The notes: generated by a model from the sequence alone, not told the origin. A stretch of 18,133 bases of DNA from Ignavibacteria bacterium UBA5771 (GCA_002418685.1 DIEP01000120.1:1-18133), one strand, 5' to 3'. Counted from the first letter of the stretch, positions 7,818 through 14,675 are shown. Numbers and translations are program-made.

Positions 7818-8600
7818 TTACATTTTCTTAACTAAATGATCAATTTGCAGAAGATCAGAAATAAATTTCGCTGCGTCTTTCAAGGGTAATTGCGTCTGGG
7901 AATCACTCTTCGCATTCTTTGGGTCGGGATGAGTCTCGAAAAACACACCTTGGATACCCGTCGCTACTGCAGCTCGCGCAAGATATGGAATTAGCTCGGG
8001 CGTTCCTCCTGATTGGCGAGTAATTGATGGCTTTTGCAATGAATGCGTAGCATCATAAATCACGGGATAACCGTATTGCTGCATTAATCGAAGCGAACGG
8101 AAATCAACCACAAGATCATTATATCCAAAAAACGTTCCCCTCTCGGTAAGCATTATTTTCTGATTGCCCGTTGAAGCAACCTTTTCAGCGGCGAGTCCAA
8201 TTGCATCAGGCGAGAGGAATTGCCCTTTTTTTATATTTACTGTGCAATTCGTCTTTCCACAAGCAAGTAATAAATCGGTTTGCCGCGATAAAAATGCAGG
8301 AATTTGCAAAACATCCACATACAAACTTGCCATCACTGCTTCTTCGGGAGAATGCACATCCGTCAGCGTTTCCAATGCGTATTGTTCGCCAATTTCCTTA
8401 ATCCATCCCAAAGCTTTTTCATCGCCAACACCCGTGAATGAATCGATGCTTGTGCGATTTGCCTTGCGATAGGATGATTTGAATATTATTCGTATTGAAT
8501 TAGCTTCGGCAATCGCAGCCAACTCTGATGCAACCTCCTGCAATAACTCCCGCGATTCCACAACGCAAGGTCCTGCAATGAAAAATATTTGATTCGCCAT
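7818..8600 (-). CDS. kdsA: 3-deoxy-8-phosphooctulonate synthase (Kdo-8-phosphate synthase), metal-dependent class
   Basis: Condenses arabinose 5-phosphate with phosphoenolpyruvate to Kdo 8-phosphate, an early step in making the LPS inner core. The 260-residue protein starts IFFIAGPCVVES, contains FKSSYRKANRTS (40-51), IKKGQFLSP and YDATHSLQKP. It has all four ligands expected in metal-dependent KdsA: Cys12 (in GPCVVES, where metal-independent enzymes have Asn), His186, Glu222 and Asp233. It is the first gene of the minus-strand run, divergent from the LolC/E-like gene, and lptC follows after 7 nt. No Shine-Dalgarno sequence is visible before its ATG. Confidence 0.96.
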   Translation of the reverse strand: MANQIFFIAGPCVVESRELLQEVASELAAIAEANSIRIIFKSSYRKANRTSIDSFTGVGDEKALGWIKEIGEQYALETLTDVHSPEEAVMASLYVDVLQIPAFLSRQTDLLLACGKTNCTVNIKKGQFLSPDAIGLAAEKVASTGNQKIMLTERGTFFGYNDLVVDFRSLRLMQQYGYPVIYDATHSLQKPSITRQSGGTPELIPYLARAAVATGIQGVFFETHPDPKNAKSDSQTQLPLKDAAKFISDLLQIDHLVKKM

Positions 8601-8648
8601 TTAGTAAATATCCAAAATTTATAAATTATGAAAAAATAAACAATAAAA

Positions 8649-8668
8649 CAAAATTAGTTACAAAATTA
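8649..8668 (-). promoter_or_regulatory. Possible promoter region of the kdsA operon, two TAATTTTG motifs
   Basis: On the minus strand TAATTTTG occurs at 8668-8661 and again at 8656-8649, 60 and 48 nt upstream of the kdsA ATG. The word fits the Bacteroidota -7 consensus TAnnTTTG. No matching -33 TTTG is obvious, and the region is very AT-rich, so chance is a real alternative. Confidence 0.25.
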
Positions 8669-8679
8669 TTGAAAAATCT

Positions 8680-8687
8680 TAATTTTG
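8680..8687 (+). promoter_or_regulatory. Possible -7 element TAATTTTG of the LolC/E-like gene
   Basis: TAATTTTG fits the TAnnTTTG -7 consensus and ends 23 nt before the ATG at 8711. That spacing is nearly the same as for the identical words before ridA (20 nt) and the epimerase gene (22 nt). No clear -33 element is seen. Confidence 0.3.
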
Positions 8688-8710
8688 CTGTTTTCTTTTA
8701 TCATTTATCA

Positions 8711-9922
8711 ATGAATCTTTCAAGATTTATATCTCAAAAATTTTGGGCAGTTGAAAATCAACGCTTTATCAATTTTGCCAAATACTTTGCCACTGCAAGC
8801 GTAATCATCGGTGTAGTTGTATTGATCGTTGCCCTTGCTGTCCTCGAAGGATATAATAAAACCCTTCGCGAAAATGCTGTTAAATTTACTTCGCATATTC
8901 AATTGCAAAAATTCAGCCGAGATAAAATCGAAAATTATGAAAATATTCAGAATACGCTTTATAAAAATATCCCCGAAATCAATCTGATTGAACCCACCGT
9001 CCAGAGCGAAGCTCTTGTCAAATCTAAAAAGAATATCGAAGGTATTATGCTTCGTGGAATTGAGAAAAATTCGCGTATTGCAAATTTAAAAGATGCAATT
9101 AAGTTTGGAACATTAGACCTTTCAAAGCCTAATTCAATCATAATAGGCAAGCGCTTGGCAGATAAACTATCTGCAAAAGTTGGGGATAGTCTGCTTGTAT
9201 TTTCAATTAATTCATTCCAGAATCTATCGCAATTCGATTATAATATTCAGAAATTTGTCATTACAGGTATATTTGAATCTACGATGGCTCAATATGACGA
9301 TGTTATTGCCTTTGTCAGCTTAGCTGAAGCCCAGAAATTGCTTAATTTATCTGCGAACCAATCGACAAATCTTGAAATAATGGTGAATGATATTTCCACA
9401 GTCGATTCCACGTCAAAACACATAGATAAATTATTGAGTTATCCATATTTCACTTATACGGTATTTGATTTGCACCGTTCAATTTTCTCTTGGATTGAAT
9501 TGCAAAGGGAGCCAATTCCAATTGTGCTTGGGCTGATTGTTATAATTGCAGTGCTAAATATCACAACCACTCTTTTGATACTGATTATCGAAAAAATCAA
9601 CACAGTCGGTATTCTTTTAGCATTGGGATTATTACGTAAAGAAATTGTTCGAATATTTGTGCGATTGGGTTTGAAAATTGGCATAATTGGTGCACTCACA
9701 GGTGCAGCGATTGCTCTATTGATTTCAATTTTGCAGAAAGAATTTGAAATTATTCGAGTGAATGGCGAAATATATTACCTTGATGTTCTGCCAATTGAAA
9801 TAATTCCAATGCACTATGTCATTGTCATTAGTTTAGCTATAATATTATCATTTTTGGCAACTCTAATTCCTGCGCTAATTTCATCGCGAATATCTCCACT
9901 GCAAGCTATTAAATTCAAGTAA
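8711..9922 (+). CDS. ABC transporter permease, LolC/LolE (FtsX) family
   Basis: A 403-residue inner-membrane permease resembling the LolCE lipoprotein-releasing subunits, which pull lipoproteins from the inner membrane for delivery to the outer membrane. The topology is typical: one N-terminal helix at about 27-48 (VIIGVVVLIVALAVLEGY), a periplasmic MacB-PCD-like domain at about 55-265, then three C-terminal helices. The first of these carries the family pattern NITTTLLILIIEKINTVGIL near residues 293-312. The protein ends ISPLQAIKFK, like the usual SPLEALR end. ATG 8711 is preferred over an in-frame TTG at 8669, because MNLSRFISQKF is a normal family N-terminus and the possible -7 element lies between the two. 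The ATPase (LolD) is not adjacent. LolC and LolE cannot be told apart; another FtsX-type exporter is possible. Confidence 0.85.
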   Translation: MNLSRFISQKFWAVENQRFINFAKYFATASVIIGVVVLIVALAVLEGYNKTLRENAVKFTSHIQLQKFSRDKIENYENIQNTLYKNIPEINLIEPTVQSEALVKSKKNIEGIMLRGIEKNSRIANLKDAIKFGTLDLSKPNSIIIGKRLADKLSAKVGDSLLVFSINSFQNLSQFDYNIQKFVITGIFESTMAQYDDVIAFVSLAEAQKLLNLSANQSTNLEIMVNDISTVDSTSKHIDKLLSYPYFTYTVFDLHRSIFSWIELQREPIPIVLGLIVIIAVLNITTTLLILIIEKINTVGILLALGLLRKEIVRIFVRLGLKIGIIGALTGAAIALLISILQKEFEIIRVNGEIYYLDVLPIEIIPMHYVIVISLAIILSFLATLIPALISSRISPLQAIKFK

Positions 9923-9994
9923 AGCGAGGCGTCTAGCACACTAATAATCTCTTAAATTTTTGCTTACTTAATTTTATGATTATTGAAATTCCTT

Positions 9995-10903
9995 TTATTT
10001 GGTATTAAGATATTTCTCGCTTACTTGCAAGACTTCTTTTGTTTCGGAATTAGTAATAACTGCGACAAGTCGCACCCAATTCATTCTCCAATCTATATTT
10101 TCAGGCAAAGAATAGCTGAAATCTTTAGTAATTTCTGCTCCTGCGGCAATATCAGTATCACTTATAGGTACTCCCCAAGTGCTTGTGATTGCACCGCGTA
10201 GTGTATTGTTGTGAACGTAATCAAGTATGTCGGGTGGACTAAGACGATAATCAGTCTGATAATTTACGACGGAATCTTCAACAATATAGATGGCTATATT
10301 GTAATTTGCAAGCCCTTTTTCGATGAACTTAATTTTCAATTGTGTGGAAATTGTATTTTCAGATAAATTAAAATTTGCATTCTCGAACTTGAGAGTCATC
10401 TTTGCCTTCTCTTTCATACGTGCAAGCAAGGCAGCTTCCCAAGTTGTCTCACCAAGCACTAAACTACCATTATAGGGAACCCTATCTATCAAACCATTTG
10501 GCGTCCCAATTTCCCATCCTATTTTGAAATAATCATCTAATTCATTTCCCGTAGTAGTCCTAAAATCATATTTATGCTGAGGAGTTGGCATTGCAAGTGA
10601 CCCAACATGGATTGCCATAACTACAACTTTGTCCCCATATTTTGCTTTTAAATTATGAGAGATTTCGGCGGCTGCGGGACAATTTCCACAACGGAATCCT
10701 GTATATTCTTCCAAGAGGACTGTCTTAGTAGTAGTATCGGTTGGCTGAATATTATTTTCTTCGTAAGGTGGCTTGATTTGGTCGCATGCAACAAAACCGA
10801 AGATAATAAAAGCCGAAAAAAGTATTGATTTAAAAATAGAGATTTGTCTTGGATATTTGTTAAAATATATCTGAGATGATTTATTAATATTATAATTATT
10901 CAT
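9995..10903 (-). CDS. Omp28-related lipoprotein with a thioredoxin-like CxxC
   Basis: A predicted lipoprotein of 302 residues from ATG 10903. It has a rather long basic N-region (to about residue 25), a hydrophobic core, and FVAC with Cys40 as the lipid-anchored residue. After a Thr-rich linker comes VLLEEYTGFRCGNCPAAAE (62-80), with C72-G-N-C75. This is the arrangement of a thioredoxin-like fold and of Omp28-type proteins of Bacteroidota, where a conserved EE(Y/F)TG precedes the CxxC. VVVMAIHVGS and IGTPNGLIDR follow, the latter resembling the cis-Pro loop. The C-terminal half is a beta-rich domain. An upstream in-frame TTG (10933) would lengthen the N-region and is less likely. It is convergent with the LolC/E-like gene across 72 nt. 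Its role, surface adhesion or thiol chemistry, is not settled by sequence. Confidence 0.8.
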   Translation of the reverse strand: MNNYNINKSSQIYFNKYPRQISIFKSILFSAFIIFGFVACDQIKPPYEENNIQPTDTTTKTVLLEEYTGFRCGNCPAAAEISHNLKAKYGDKVVVMAIHVGSLAMPTPQHKYDFRTTTGNELDDYFKIGWEIGTPNGLIDRVPYNGSLVLGETTWEAALLARMKEKAKMTLKFENANFNLSENTISTQLKIKFIEKGLANYNIAIYIVEDSVVNYQTDYRLSPPDILDYVHNNTLRGAITSTWGVPISDTDIAAGAEITKDFSYSLPENIDWRMNWVRLVAVITNSETKEVLQVSEKYLNTK

Positions 10904-11040
10904 AATTAAACTTTTTGTCAAATAAATATGCAAATTAAGGAAATTTATATTTTTATAAGAAGTATTTTTTCTATTTCAATTTATGAAGTTTAGAAAGATA
11001 CACTTGATATAGATCTTAATGAAGCTAAGGGTCTCAATTC

Positions 11041-11077
11041 AGTTTTATAGATTCTTCATTGGGTGGCGCTCAATTTA
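11041..11077. repeat. Degenerate copy of a GAAGAATCT-type intergenic repeat
   Basis: AGATTCTTCAT (11050 region) followed by a GC-richer GGGTGGCGCTCA stands out in the otherwise AT-rich 194-nt gap 10904-11097. The order resembles the AGATTCTTC...CGCTCAGAATGACA short repeats that I recall in many bacterial genomes, and 13 bases are shared, inverted, with 1980-1992. The remainder of the gap shows nothing else I can identify. Confidence 0.3.
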
Positions 11078-11097
11078 AAAACATAATCTCCAAAATA

Positions 11098-12024
11098 TTA
11101 CTTCGCATTATAAGATTTATAAAATTCAACAGTCTTTGGTAATCCTTCATCAAGCATGGTCAGGGGCTGCCAACCTGTTAAATTTTTGAATTTATCTGCT
11201 GTGCATACCGAGCGTTTTTGCTCACCAAGCTTTGGGGGAGTATAAACTTTTGGCAATTTATAATTTGTCAGATTAGCTAATTTGTCGAAAATATGATTTA
11301 AATCGGTTTCAATACCCGTAGCAATGTTAAAAATGCCCTTCACATTATCATTGAGTGCAAGTTCATGAGCGCTAAGAATATCATCAATATAAACATAATC
11401 GCGAGTGATGCTGCCATCGCCTGTGATATATGTCGGCTGATTATTTAACATTTTCAATGCAAATATTGCAACAACTCCTGCTTCGCCAAGAGGATTCTGA
11501 CGTCTGCCATAAACATTTGTATATCGGAATATTACAAAGTCCATATCGTAAAGTGTGTTGTAATATTCTATATATTTTTCTGTTGATAATTTCGAGACAC
11601 CATAAGGCGAAACGGGTCTATTGGGATGGTTCTCATCGCATGGGAAGACATCTTGTTCGCCATACACAGTTCCTGCAAAAGATGAAAAAATAAATTTTTT
11701 AACGCCCGAGTTTTTGGATGCTTCCAATAGATTGATGCTACCAAGAATATTAGTGCGGGCATCTTCAAGCGGCATCGAAACAGAATAGCGAACGCTCATC
11801 AATGCTGCGTGATGATTGACAATGTCAAATTTTTCTTTTTTAAAAATATCATGGATTTCTTCATCATTAATATCAATATGATAAAATTTGGCTCCATCGG
11901 GGATGTTTTGTCGAAATCCAAGTGCAAGATTATCGATAATCACAACTTCGTGACCAAGCTTGATATAATGTTCAGCAATATTAGAGCCTATGAATCCAGC
12001 TCCCCCCGTAATGCATATTTTCAT
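11098..12024 (-). CDS. NAD-dependent epimerase/dehydratase, UDP-glucose 4-epimerase-like
   Basis: A 308-residue extended short-chain dehydrogenase acting on nucleotide sugars. The NAD-binding ITGGAGFIGSN motif is at residues 5-15 with the acidic DNL at 31-33. HHAALMSVRYS lies at 71-81. The catalytic region is SSFAGTVYGE (114-123) with Y141-x3-K145 in SPYGVSKLSTEKY. RYTNVYGRRQNP and GDGSITRDYVYIDDI follow, as in GalE-type and dTDP/UDP-sugar epimerases. The start ATG 12024 gives the classic MKICITGGAGFIG opening; an in-frame TTG at 12033 adds only three residues. It may supply sugars for LPS or surface polysaccharide, but the substrate cannot be decided. It is divergent from ridA, each gene having a TAATTTTG word. 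Confidence 0.88.
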   Translation of the reverse strand: MKICITGGAGFIGSNIAEHYIKLGHEVVIIDNLALGFRQNIPDGAKFYHIDINDEEIHDIFKKEKFDIVNHHAALMSVRYSVSMPLEDARTNILGSINLLEASKNSGVKKFIFSSFAGTVYGEQDVFPCDENHPNRPVSPYGVSKLSTEKYIEYYNTLYDMDFVIFRYTNVYGRRQNPLGEAGVVAIFALKMLNNQPTYITGDGSITRDYVYIDDILSAHELALNDNVKGIFNIATGIETDLNHIFDKLANLTNYKLPKVYTPPKLGEQKRSVCTADKFKNLTGWQPLTMLDEGLPKTVEFYKSYNAK

Positions 12025-12046
12025 AATGTTCAAATAAAATATTTAA

Positions 12047-12054
12047 CAAAATTA
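12047..12054 (-). promoter_or_regulatory. Possible -7 element TAATTTTG of the epimerase gene
   Basis: The minus strand reads TAATTTTG at 12054-12047, 22 nt before the epimerase ATG. Together with the plus-strand copy at 12076-12083 it forms a face-away pair in the 79-nt divergent gap. No -33 element is evident. Confidence 0.3.
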
Positions 12055-12075
12055 CGATGATTTTTCTTAATTCAG

Positions 12076-12083
12076 TAATTTTG
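12076..12083 (+). promoter_or_regulatory. Possible -7 element TAATTTTG of ridA
   Basis: CAGTAATTTTG includes the TAnnTTTG consensus and ends 20 nt before the ridA ATG. CAGTAATTTTG occurs identically at 16423-16433, upstream of the methyltransferase remnant. No -33 element is evident. Confidence 0.3.
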
Positions 12084-12103
12084 AAAATAATAATTTTAAT
12101 AAA

Positions 12104-12481
12104 ATGAAAAAAATCATTTTCACAGAAACCGCTCCTGCACCGATTGGACCGTATTCGCAAGCCATTGCTGCGGGAGGTAATTTTATGTTTATTTCAGGGC
12201 AAATACCTCTAACTCCCAACGGGAATCTGGCAGGTGAGGATATACAATCTCAAACTCATCAGGTAATTAAAAATATTCAAGGAATTTTGCAATCTGAAAA
12301 TTTAACTTTGCAGAATGTGGTTAAAACGACTGTCCTGCTTAAAAATATGGATGATTTCGCAATAATGAACCAAATATACGAAGGATATTTTTCTGAAAGC
12401 AAGCCCGCCCGTGCTGCATTTCAAGTCGGGAAATTACCTCGAGATGTTTTAATCGAGATTGAAGCGATCGCAGTCTATTAA
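12104..12481 (+). CDS. ridA: RidA family enamine/imine deaminase
   Basis: Hydrolyses reactive 2-aminoacrylate and related enamines/imines produced by PLP enzymes, protecting the cytoplasm. The 125-residue protein has normal family length. Features are APAPIGPYSQA (10-20), FISGQIPLTPNG (29-40) and the C-terminal signature PARAAFQVGKLPRDVLIEIE (101-120). Arg103, which binds the substrate carboxylate, and Glu120 are in place, so the enzyme should be active. It is transcribed alone, divergent from the epimerase gene and ending 1 nt from the stop of the convergent 114-residue gene. Confidence 0.95.
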   Translation: MKKIIFTETAPAPIGPYSQAIAAGGNFMFISGQIPLTPNGNLAGEDIQSQTHQVIKNIQGILQSENLTLQNVVKTTVLLKNMDDFAIMNQIYEGYFSESKPARAAFQVGKLPRDVLIEIEAIAVY

Positions 12482-12482
12482 T

Positions 12483-12827
12483 TTATTGAACTAATAAATC
12501 AATAAGAATTGCAGGGTCCAAATTGCCTTGGAACTTATTTCCATCAATTGGAATGGAAGCTGTTGCTTTTTGCAGTTCAGACAATGCATCTGCATATAAT
12601 TCAATTGGAGAGTTCTCCGAACGAGCAAGTGGATGATTATCCTCACTATGTATATTATTCTCCAATTTTATTAAAACATCATTAAGAATATTAATATTCC
12701 ATTCATTTTTTTGAATATCGTCGCTAATTCCTTTATTAATAATGGGTTGATGTGATATTTGGGGAAGAGAATCGGCGAATTTTTGAACTTTTTGAATATA
12801 ATTATGGTTAATTGATGTAATTTTCAT
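12483..12827 (-). CDS. Conserved-looking hypothetical protein, 114 residues
   Basis: I do not recognise this protein. It is small, without signal peptide, membrane segment or cysteines, and appears mostly helical and amphipathic. The N-terminus (MKITSINHNYIQKVQKFADS) and the C-terminal half (SPIELYADALSELQKATAS then DPAILIDLLVQ) look ordered; the middle (about 27-70) is polar and rich in Asn, His and Asp. The start is a good ATG, and TAA at 12485-12483 lies 1 nt from the ridA stop on the other strand, so the two mRNAs converge tightly. A TAAATTTG word, an exact match to TAnnTTTG, lies on this strand at 12891-12884, 57 nt upstream. Its layout superficially recalls small flagellar or regulatory helper proteins, but nothing supports such a claim. 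Confidence 0.6.
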   Translation of the reverse strand: MKITSINHNYIQKVQKFADSLPQISHQPIINKGISDDIQKNEWNINILNDVLIKLENNIHSEDNHPLARSENSPIELYADALSELQKATASIPIDGNKFQGNLDPAILIDLLVQ

Positions 12828-12915
12828 AAAAATTTTGTTTGTTTATTTGAAAAAATGTCTTATTTTACAGTTTATTAAATTAACAAATTTAAAAAGTCAA
12901 TTTTTATACCAGAAT

Positions 12916-12923
12916 AAGGAGAG
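12916..12923 (+). promoter_or_regulatory. Strong Shine-Dalgarno sequence for the SnoaL-like gene
   Basis: AAGGAGAG lies 5 nt before the ATG at 12929, with AGGAG about 7 nt away. This is unusual here, since most genes in the window have no recognisable ribosome site, and it fixes the start of the following gene. Confidence 0.7.
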
Positions 12924-12928
12924 ACAAT

Positions 12929-13465
12929 ATGAAAAAAATGACATTACTCACAATTTGCAGTTTGTTTGTTTTGGTCTCCTGCCAAACGGAACCACGGGTA
13001 TTAACGACTGATGAAATTAACAAAGAAAAACAAGCAATCTTACAAGTCATTGAAAATTACAACCGTGCTTCAGAACAAAAGAACTTTGCAGAACTTGTAA
13101 ATACTTTGGCTGATTCAGTCACATTTTTTGGAACTGATGAAGGCGAAGTCATTAAGACATTTGCTGATTTTAAAGCAGCAATACAGAAGCAATGGGATGC
13201 ATACGATTATACAAAATATGGACCATTGACCGATGTGTATATCGTGATGGATAAAAATGCTACAATTGCATCAGTTCTCTTTGGCGGATCTTTTGAAGCA
13301 AGTATAGGAGGGAAAACTGAAAATCTATTTCTGCGTGGTGCTCGCACACTAAAGAAACAAAATGGCAAATGGGTGATAGTATCAGGATTGCTAAGTGTGC
13401 CAAGACCAAAAGTGGTAAATATTGCTCAGGACACAACACAAGCTCAGATAGACATGATTCGATAA
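12929..13465 (+). CDS. SnoaL-like (NTF2-fold) lipoprotein
   Basis: A 178-residue exported protein. Its signal peptide ends in LVSC, with Cys18 the predicted lipidation site. From about residue 33 to 155 the pattern is that of the NTF2/SnoaL fold (DUF4440 or SnoaL_3 type). A long helix carries IENYNRASEQKNFAELVNTLADSV in overlapping pieces. VTFFGTDEGEV follows, then a helix (FADFKAAIQKQWDAY), then antiparallel strands ending in the usual GARTLKKQNGKWVIVSGLLSV. NTF2-fold proteins range from enzymes to ligand binders, so only an envelope location and this fold can be claimed. The gene appears monocistronic. The nearest plus-strand terminator is at 13665-13702. Confidence 0.8.
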   Translation: MKKMTLLTICSLFVLVSCQTEPRVLTTDEINKEKQAILQVIENYNRASEQKNFAELVNTLADSVTFFGTDEGEVIKTFADFKAAIQKQWDAYDYTKYGPLTDVYIVMDKNATIASVLFGGSFEASIGGKTENLFLRGARTLKKQNGKWVIVSGLLSVPRPKVVNIAQDTTQAQIDMIR

Positions 13466-13664
13466 ACTATCTTTCAGCAAAGTTATCAAGAAGTGCTGAA
13501 TCAAGTCGACGATGATTAGGAGTTGTTTCATACAGTATCGTAAATTGTAATTTCATGCAACGCGATAAATCTTGGAGGCATTGAGATTACGGAATGCGGG
13601 ATTCCCAAGATGTATGAAGTGACCGAATATGAACTTTTGTAACAAACTATGGATGAAACTATTT
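13466..13664 (+). pseudogene. Decayed sequence, possibly a formylglycine-generating-enzyme-like remnant
   Basis: The 310-nt gap 13466-13775 has no intact gene. One plus-strand frame (e.g. 13472, 13586) reads like old coding DNA broken by several stops. It gives FQQSYQEVLNQVDDD then a stop, later GGIEITECGIPKMYEVTEYE then LL and a stop, then QTMDETI, a stop, and PSKG. YEVTEYELL-QTMDETI-PSK resembles the KYEVTQxxxxxVMGxNPSK segment of formylglycine-generating-enzyme (SUMF1) family proteins. The match is short and the frame has four stops, so this is only a suggestion. The terminator at 13665-13702 follows directly. Confidence 0.25.
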
Positions 13665-13702
13665 AACCTTCCAAAGGTATTTATACTTGTGGAGGGTTTT
13701 TT
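13665..13702 (+). terminator. Rho-independent terminator
   Basis: AACCTTCCA (13665-13673) pairs with TGGAGGGTT (13690-13698) in a 9-bp stem with one G-T pair. The loop can itself fold (GTAT/ATAC), and six T follow at 13697-13702. It points along the plus strand. It lies about 200 nt past the SnoaL-like gene, so it serves either that transcript or the lost gene in between. Confidence 0.75.
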
Positions 13703-13775
13703 AATTCAAGAATCTTTTCACCTTGCTTCGCAATATCTAAAAATAAATATATTGGATGAAGTAATCCCAACTATA

Positions 13776-14525
13776 TCAAATAAATAAATAGTTCCGAATA
13801 CGCTTGTATAAATCCCACGTTGCCTGCACATCTCGCAAGCAATAACGAGCTATTTCAGAATATTTCTCCTCGGCAAAGAATTCGCTAACAATCGAACCAT
13901 TAACTTCCTTTGATTTGGGCGATGGCAATCCAAATGCTTGCGTATAAAAATCAAAATTAAAACGTCGAGTTGCCCCATAATTGCTCTGCGTATAGAATGT
14001 TAGCTCATCGAGCAAATCTATATGTAGGGGGTAATTAAATTTTGTGCCTTCCATTAAATTTCGCGTTGGAACGATTTCCAAAACTGCGGACCGAAGCATT
14101 AAAAATGGTGCATCAAAATTCCTCCCATTGAAAGTAATGAGTGTCGCATTTTTGTAATGTGCAAGTAAATTCCAGAATCCTTTTAACACATCTGATTCAT
14201 TAGACTGACAAAATGAAGTCTCAATGCCCGCATCGTCTGTTTCTTTTTCAAGGATTATTTTGTCCTCTGCAATATTTGGATTATTCATCAAAGCACCTGA
14301 TTTCAAAATGGTTTCCATTCCGTCTTCCGCGACTTCAATAATTTTCAAACCAATAGTTGCTACCTGGGCAGTCAGAGGATAGAGTGCCATTTCTCCCTTC
14401 TTCTTGCTAATTTCTTCGTCATTTTTTGCACCGCGTATTAAATATTCGCGTTGCGATTCCGAAAAATTTTCGTAGGGAATTGCAGCAGTTTCAATATCAT
14501 AAATAAAATATGTATGAGTTGACAT
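13776..14525 (-). CDS. Predicted 3'-5' exonuclease, PolB-exonuclease-like (DEDDy)
   Basis: A 249-residue stand-alone nuclease of the family related to the proofreading domain of DNA polymerase B. All DEDDy residues are visible: D10 and E12 in IYDIETAAIP (Exo I), D138 in TFNGRNFDAPFL (Exo II), and Y228-x3-D232 in ARYCLRDVQATWDLY (Exo III). The residues following Exo II (FLMLRSA) and the HIDLLDEL segment are also typical. There is no polymerase domain. It should degrade DNA 3'-5' with two metal ions; its cellular role is not known. It is transcribed alone, divergent from the site-2 protease homologue across a 150-nt gap that contains a large inverted repeat. Confidence 0.88.
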   Translation of the reverse strand: MSTHTYFIYDIETAAIPYENFSESQREYLIRGAKNDEEISKKKGEMALYPLTAQVATIGLKIIEVAEDGMETILKSGALMNNPNIAEDKIILEKETDDAGIETSFCQSNESDVLKGFWNLLAHYKNATLITFNGRNFDAPFLMLRSAVLEIVPTRNLMEGTKFNYPLHIDLLDELTFYTQSNYGATRRFNFDFYTQAFGLPSPKSKEVNGSIVSEFFAEEKYSEIARYCLRDVQATWDLYKRIRNYLFI

Positions 14526-14579
14526 AAAATTATTAATTAAGAAAATTTAAATTAAGCAAAAAATTTATCTTAATATGAC

Positions 14580-14616
14580 AATTCTATAAAAATTCACATT
14601 GATTTTTTATAGAATT
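14580..14616. repeat. Perfect 13-bp inverted repeat between divergent genes
   Basis: AATTCTATAAAAA (14580-14592) and its exact reverse complement TTTTTATAGAATT (14604-14616) flank an 11-nt spacer. Inside the spacer TCA/TGA can add 3 bp. It lies 54 nt upstream of the exonuclease ATG on one side and 59 nt upstream of the protease ATG on the other. It may be an operator for either or both genes, or an RNA hairpin in a leader. Its T-run is inside the stem, not after it, so it is not a normal terminator. Confidence 0.6.
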
Positions 14617-14663
14617 ATTACTTGGAAGTTAGGTTTGTAGGCTTCCCTTTGCTAAATATTTGT

Positions 14664-14671
14664 TAAATTCG
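14664..14671 (+). promoter_or_regulatory. Possible -7 element TAAATTCG before the protease gene
   Basis: TAAATTCG ends 4 nt before ATG 14676; the same word lies 6 nt before ATG 547. It is one mismatch from TAnnTTTG. If it is a promoter, the mRNA would be leaderless. This is weak evidence taken alone. Confidence 0.22.
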
Positions 14672-14675
14672 TAAT

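Noticed and set aside
8669..8710. TTG start adding 14 residues to the LolC/E-like permease
   Set aside because: ATG 8711 gives the normal N-terminus, and the TAATTTTG promoter candidate lies inside this stretch.
9942..9985. AATAATC/GATTATT inverted repeat between the convergent LolC/E-like and Omp28-like genes as a terminator
   Set aside because: Seven A-T-rich base pairs around a loop of about 29 nt with no clear U-run is too weak.
10904..10933. TTG start adding 10 residues to the Omp28-like protein
   Set aside because: It would lengthen an already long pre-signal region; ATG 10903 is the simpler choice.
14580..14616. Bidirectional terminator
   Set aside because: It lies upstream of both adjacent genes, the stem has few G-C pairs, and the T-run is within the stem.
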